Source: Alphaproteobacteria bacterium
GTDB lineage: Bacteria; Pseudomonadota; Alphaproteobacteria; Micropepsales; Micropepsaceae
Length of the DNA: 6,952 nucleotides
NCBI GenBank assembly: GCA_028869725.1
Contig: JAGWRJ010000280.1
Location: forward strand, 1 to 6,952
Direction of reading: 5' to 3'
A program made the translations under genes and the position numbers. Shown here piece by piece: positions 5,367-6,952 of this stretch. The notes beneath the pieces were generated by a model that had not been told where the DNA came from, searched no databases, and saw only the letters and a list, made by a program, of their open reading frames with translations. Every line of letters begins with the position of its first letter. Position 1 is the first letter of the stretch.

Positions 5367-6349
5367 TATAGTTTGTCGCCAATATTCATACCGCGATAGA
5401 GGCTTGCGACCTCTGGGCCGTAGCCATTGAAAATCTTGGTCGGGACCCGTTCGTCAGTGCCGATCAATCGTTCGGTGGCTTGACTCCATCGCGGATGCGG
5501 AACCGCAGGATTGACGTTCGCCCAAAATCCGTATTCGTCGGGTCCCACTGTCTCCCAGTAAGTTTTAGGTTGTTCAGTCTGAAAGCGGAACCGGACGATG
5601 GCCTTTACGGATTTGAAGCCATATTTCCAGGGCACCACGAGACGTAGTGGCGCTCCCATTTGCTTGGGAAGAGGCTTGCCGTAGATACCGGTGACCAGGA
5701 ACGCCAGCTCGTTGGCGGCCTCCGCCATGGTCAGTCCCTCGGTGTATGGCCAAGGGTACCAAGGTTGATCCTGTCCTGGAGCAACGCTGGGCATCATGAA
5801 GGTTTGCATCATGATGTATTTTGCAGATGAAAGCGGCTTGGCCATAGACAGTAGTGCCGTCATGGGGAATCCCGTCCACGGCACCGCCATAGACCAGGCC
5901 TCTACACAGCGGTGGCGGTAGAGCCGCTCTTCGAGCGGCATTTTGAGGATAAGTTCGTCAGCACCTATCTTGAAAGGCTTCTCGACCAGGCCTTCGATCG
6001 AAATTTCCCATGGTCTTATTGGTAGTGCTTGCGCCTGCTGCCAGATGTCCTTCGATGTTCCGAATTCGTAGTAGTTGTTGTAGGTTTCCGCGACTTGGGC
6101 CTTAGTGATTGGTCGATCCAGCTTAAATTCCGTATCGCGCTTCGCCGGATAGAGTTTGAGCGTCGGATTGGGTCCATCGTTGGACGCCTTCTGCGGCGCA
6201 GCCGCACTCTTCGAACCACAGCTTGCGAGAGGCAGGGATAAGGCGAGCGCGCTCGCACCCGTGACGAGTTGGCGTCGACTGAAAAAGAGTGGCTCTGGCG
6301 TCGTGGCACTCTCGGGTAACTCCCAGCGTTTTGGTGTCCGGATAAGCAT
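5360..6349 (-). CDS. msrP: MsrP, periplasmic molybdopterin methionine-sulfoxide reductase catalytic subunit
   Basis: MsrP (formerly YedY) reduces methionine sulfoxide in envelope proteins with electrons from MsrQ. The 329 residues match E. coli MsrP in length and order. An N-terminal SRRQLV twin-arginine motif (24-29) leads a hydrophobic stretch. NNYYEFG (91-97) follows, then RHRCVEAWSMAVPWTGFP (145-162) with C148 as the molybdenum ligand. Further on are GAPLRLVVPWKYGFKSVK (232-249), DEYGFWANVNP (271-281), HPRWSQATER (285-294) and FNGY (307-310). I start at ATG 6349 because AGGGAGG (6354-6360) lies 4 bases upstream; the frame runs on to 6418, but that part lacks such a site. LASC (41-44) ends the hydrophobic stretch and looks like a lipobox, which E. 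coli MsrP lacks. The gene is 106 bp behind dps and co-directional, but separated from msrQ by four genes. Confidence 0.96.
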   Translation of the reverse strand: MLIRTPKRWELPESATTPEPLFFSRRQLVTGASALALSLPLASCGSKSAAAPQKASNDGPNPTLKLYPAKRDTEFKLDRPITKAQVAETYNNYYEFGTSKDIWQQAQALPIRPWEISIEGLVEKPFKIGADELILKMPLEERLYRHRCVEAWSMAVPWTGFPMTALLSMAKPLSSAKYIMMQTFMMPSVAPGQDQPWYPWPYTEGLTMAEAANELAFLVTGIYGKPLPKQMGAPLRLVVPWKYGFKSVKAIVRFRFQTEQPKTYWETVGPDEYGFWANVNPAVPHPRWSQATERLIGTDERVPTKIFNGYGPEVASLYRGMNIGDKLYR

Positions 6350-6364
6350 GGTGCCTCCCTTTGT

Positions 6365-6381
6365 GGCGACGCCCAGTCGCC
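6365..6381 (-). promoter_or_regulatory. Hairpin in the msrP leader
   Basis: GGCGAC (6365-6370) and GTCGCC (6376-6381) are perfect inverted repeats with a 5-base loop, ending 4 bases before the msrP Shine-Dalgarno. In RNA this stem would stand next to the ribosome site without covering it. It could also act as a processing point between dps and msrP. Confidence 0.35.
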
Positions 6382-6427
6382 GCCGCCTGCTCGGCGCCAC
6401 GGGCTGCTGCAGCGCCAACCTATACTA

Positions 6428-6437
6428 ATACGGCGGA
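6428..6437 (-). promoter_or_regulatory. 10-base word shared by the msrP and msrQ upstream regions
   Basis: On the minus strand this reads TCCGCCGTAT, 79 bases before the msrP ATG. The identical word, in the same orientation, occurs at 1627-1636 upstream of msrQ. Here it is followed by TAGTATA, there by AAAGC, so an AT-rich possible -10 region adjoins both. It is a candidate common regulatory site for the separated partners. A chance match is improbable but possible for one 10-mer found by eye. Confidence 0.35.
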
Positions 6438-6455
6438 GGGTCAGCGCTAGATCGG

Positions 6456-6926
6456 TCAGGCCAAGTGGCTGCGCAGCATCCAGGCGGCTTTCTCACTCGC
6501 CTCCATCCGCTGGGCCAAAAGATCCATCGTCGGTTGGTCTCCAGCCTTCTCCGCCGGCCTAAATGCACTTCGCGCCGTACGGGTGAGCGTTTCATGACCT
6601 TCAACCAGCCCCTGGACCATGTCCAGAGCGGCGGGCGCATCCTCTTCGTCCTCGCTAATTGAGGAGAGTTTGCCATACTTGGTATAGGACCCAGGGGCAA
6701 AATGGCCAAGTGCCCGAATTCTTTCCGCAATTATGTCGGCCGCGTCATGGAGTTCCGTGTACTGGGTCATGAATAAGGCATGAAGCGACGAGAACATTGG
6801 ACCGGTCACGTTCCAGTGATAAGCGTGTGTCTTCTGGTAGAGCACGTACGTGTCCGCCAGGACTTTCGCCAGAGCATCGGCGATCGCCTTGCGATCGGCT
6901 TTGTTAATTCCGATATTGATCTCCAT
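6456..6926 (-). CDS. dps: Dps-family DNA-binding ferritin-like protein (miniferritin)
   Basis: Dps proteins form 12-subunit cages that oxidise iron with hydrogen peroxide, store it, and often bind the nucleoid. The 156-residue product shows the family signature: THAYHWNVTGPMFSSLH (33-49), then QYTELHDAADIIAERIRALG (55-74). By spacing, H37, H49, D64 and E68 correspond to E. coli H51, H63, D78 and E82 of the intersubunit ferroxidase site. The position of E. coli D67 is M53 here. The N-terminus lacks the long lysine-rich DNA-binding tail of E. coli Dps, so DNA binding is not assured. AAGGAG (6932-6937) lies 5 bases before the ATG. Only 26 bases upstream are in the window, so its promoter is not visible. 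It is followed by msrP on the same strand. Confidence 0.95.
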   Translation of the reverse strand: MEINIGINKADRKAIADALAKVLADTYVLYQKTHAYHWNVTGPMFSSLHALFMTQYTELHDAADIIAERIRALGHFAPGSYTKYGKLSSISEDEEDAPAALDMVQGLVEGHETLTRTARSAFRPAEKAGDQPTMDLLAQRMEASEKAAWMLRSHLA

Positions 6927-6952
6927 GACAGCTCCTTTTGGATGTTTTCCAC

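Noticed and set aside
6350..6418. Longer MsrP start at 6418, adding 23 residues rich in arginine.
   Set aside because: ATG 6349 has a strong AGGGAGG site and gives the usual distance to the twin-arginine motif; the added part overlaps the leader hairpin.

Overview
The window reads as ordinary chromosome of an alphaproteobacterium. A Sphingomonadales-like organism is the best guess, because the permease sequence and the arrangement of an Lrp/AsnC regulator divergent from trxB with a LysR gene behind it both fit that group. This is from memory of the families, not from a search. Eight genes lie close together with good Shine-Dalgarno sites. I see no insertion sequence, tRNA, rRNA, CRISPR array or sign of recent transfer.

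Layout, left to right. (1) 2-700, plus: the 3' part of a CAT-type amino-acid permease cut by the window edge. (2) 728-1600, minus: msrQ, the haem-binding membrane subunit of the periplasmic methionine-sulfoxide reductase. It is convergent with the permease, and a hairpin covers the junction. (3) 1676-2152, minus: an Lrp/AsnC regulator, just upstream of msrQ and co-directional. (4) 2153-2445: a divergent control region with TATAAT boxes on both strands and a set of short direct repeats. (5) 2446-3381, plus: trxB, thioredoxin reductase, followed after 42 bp by (6) 3424-4317, a LysR-type regulator. (7) 4508-5170, plus: an isoprenylcysteine-carboxyl-methyltransferase-like membrane protein. (8) 5360-6349, minus: msrP, the molybdopterin catalytic subunit that partners MsrQ. 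(9) 6456-6926, minus: a Dps-family miniferritin upstream of msrP.

The common theme is redox homeostasis. TrxB feeds electrons from NADPH to cytosolic thioredoxin, MsrPQ passes electrons across the inner membrane to repair oxidised methionines, and Dps stores iron and removes peroxide. The most unusual point is that msrP and msrQ, usually adjacent in one operon, lie on the same strand but about 3.8 kb apart, with the Lrp, trxB, LysR and methyltransferase genes between them. Both carry the same 10-base word in their upstream regions. MsrP also has both a twin-arginine motif and a lipobox-like LASC, so it may be a membrane-anchored Tat lipoprotein. I do not see a wholly new system here; the findings are regulatory and architectural oddities in known families.
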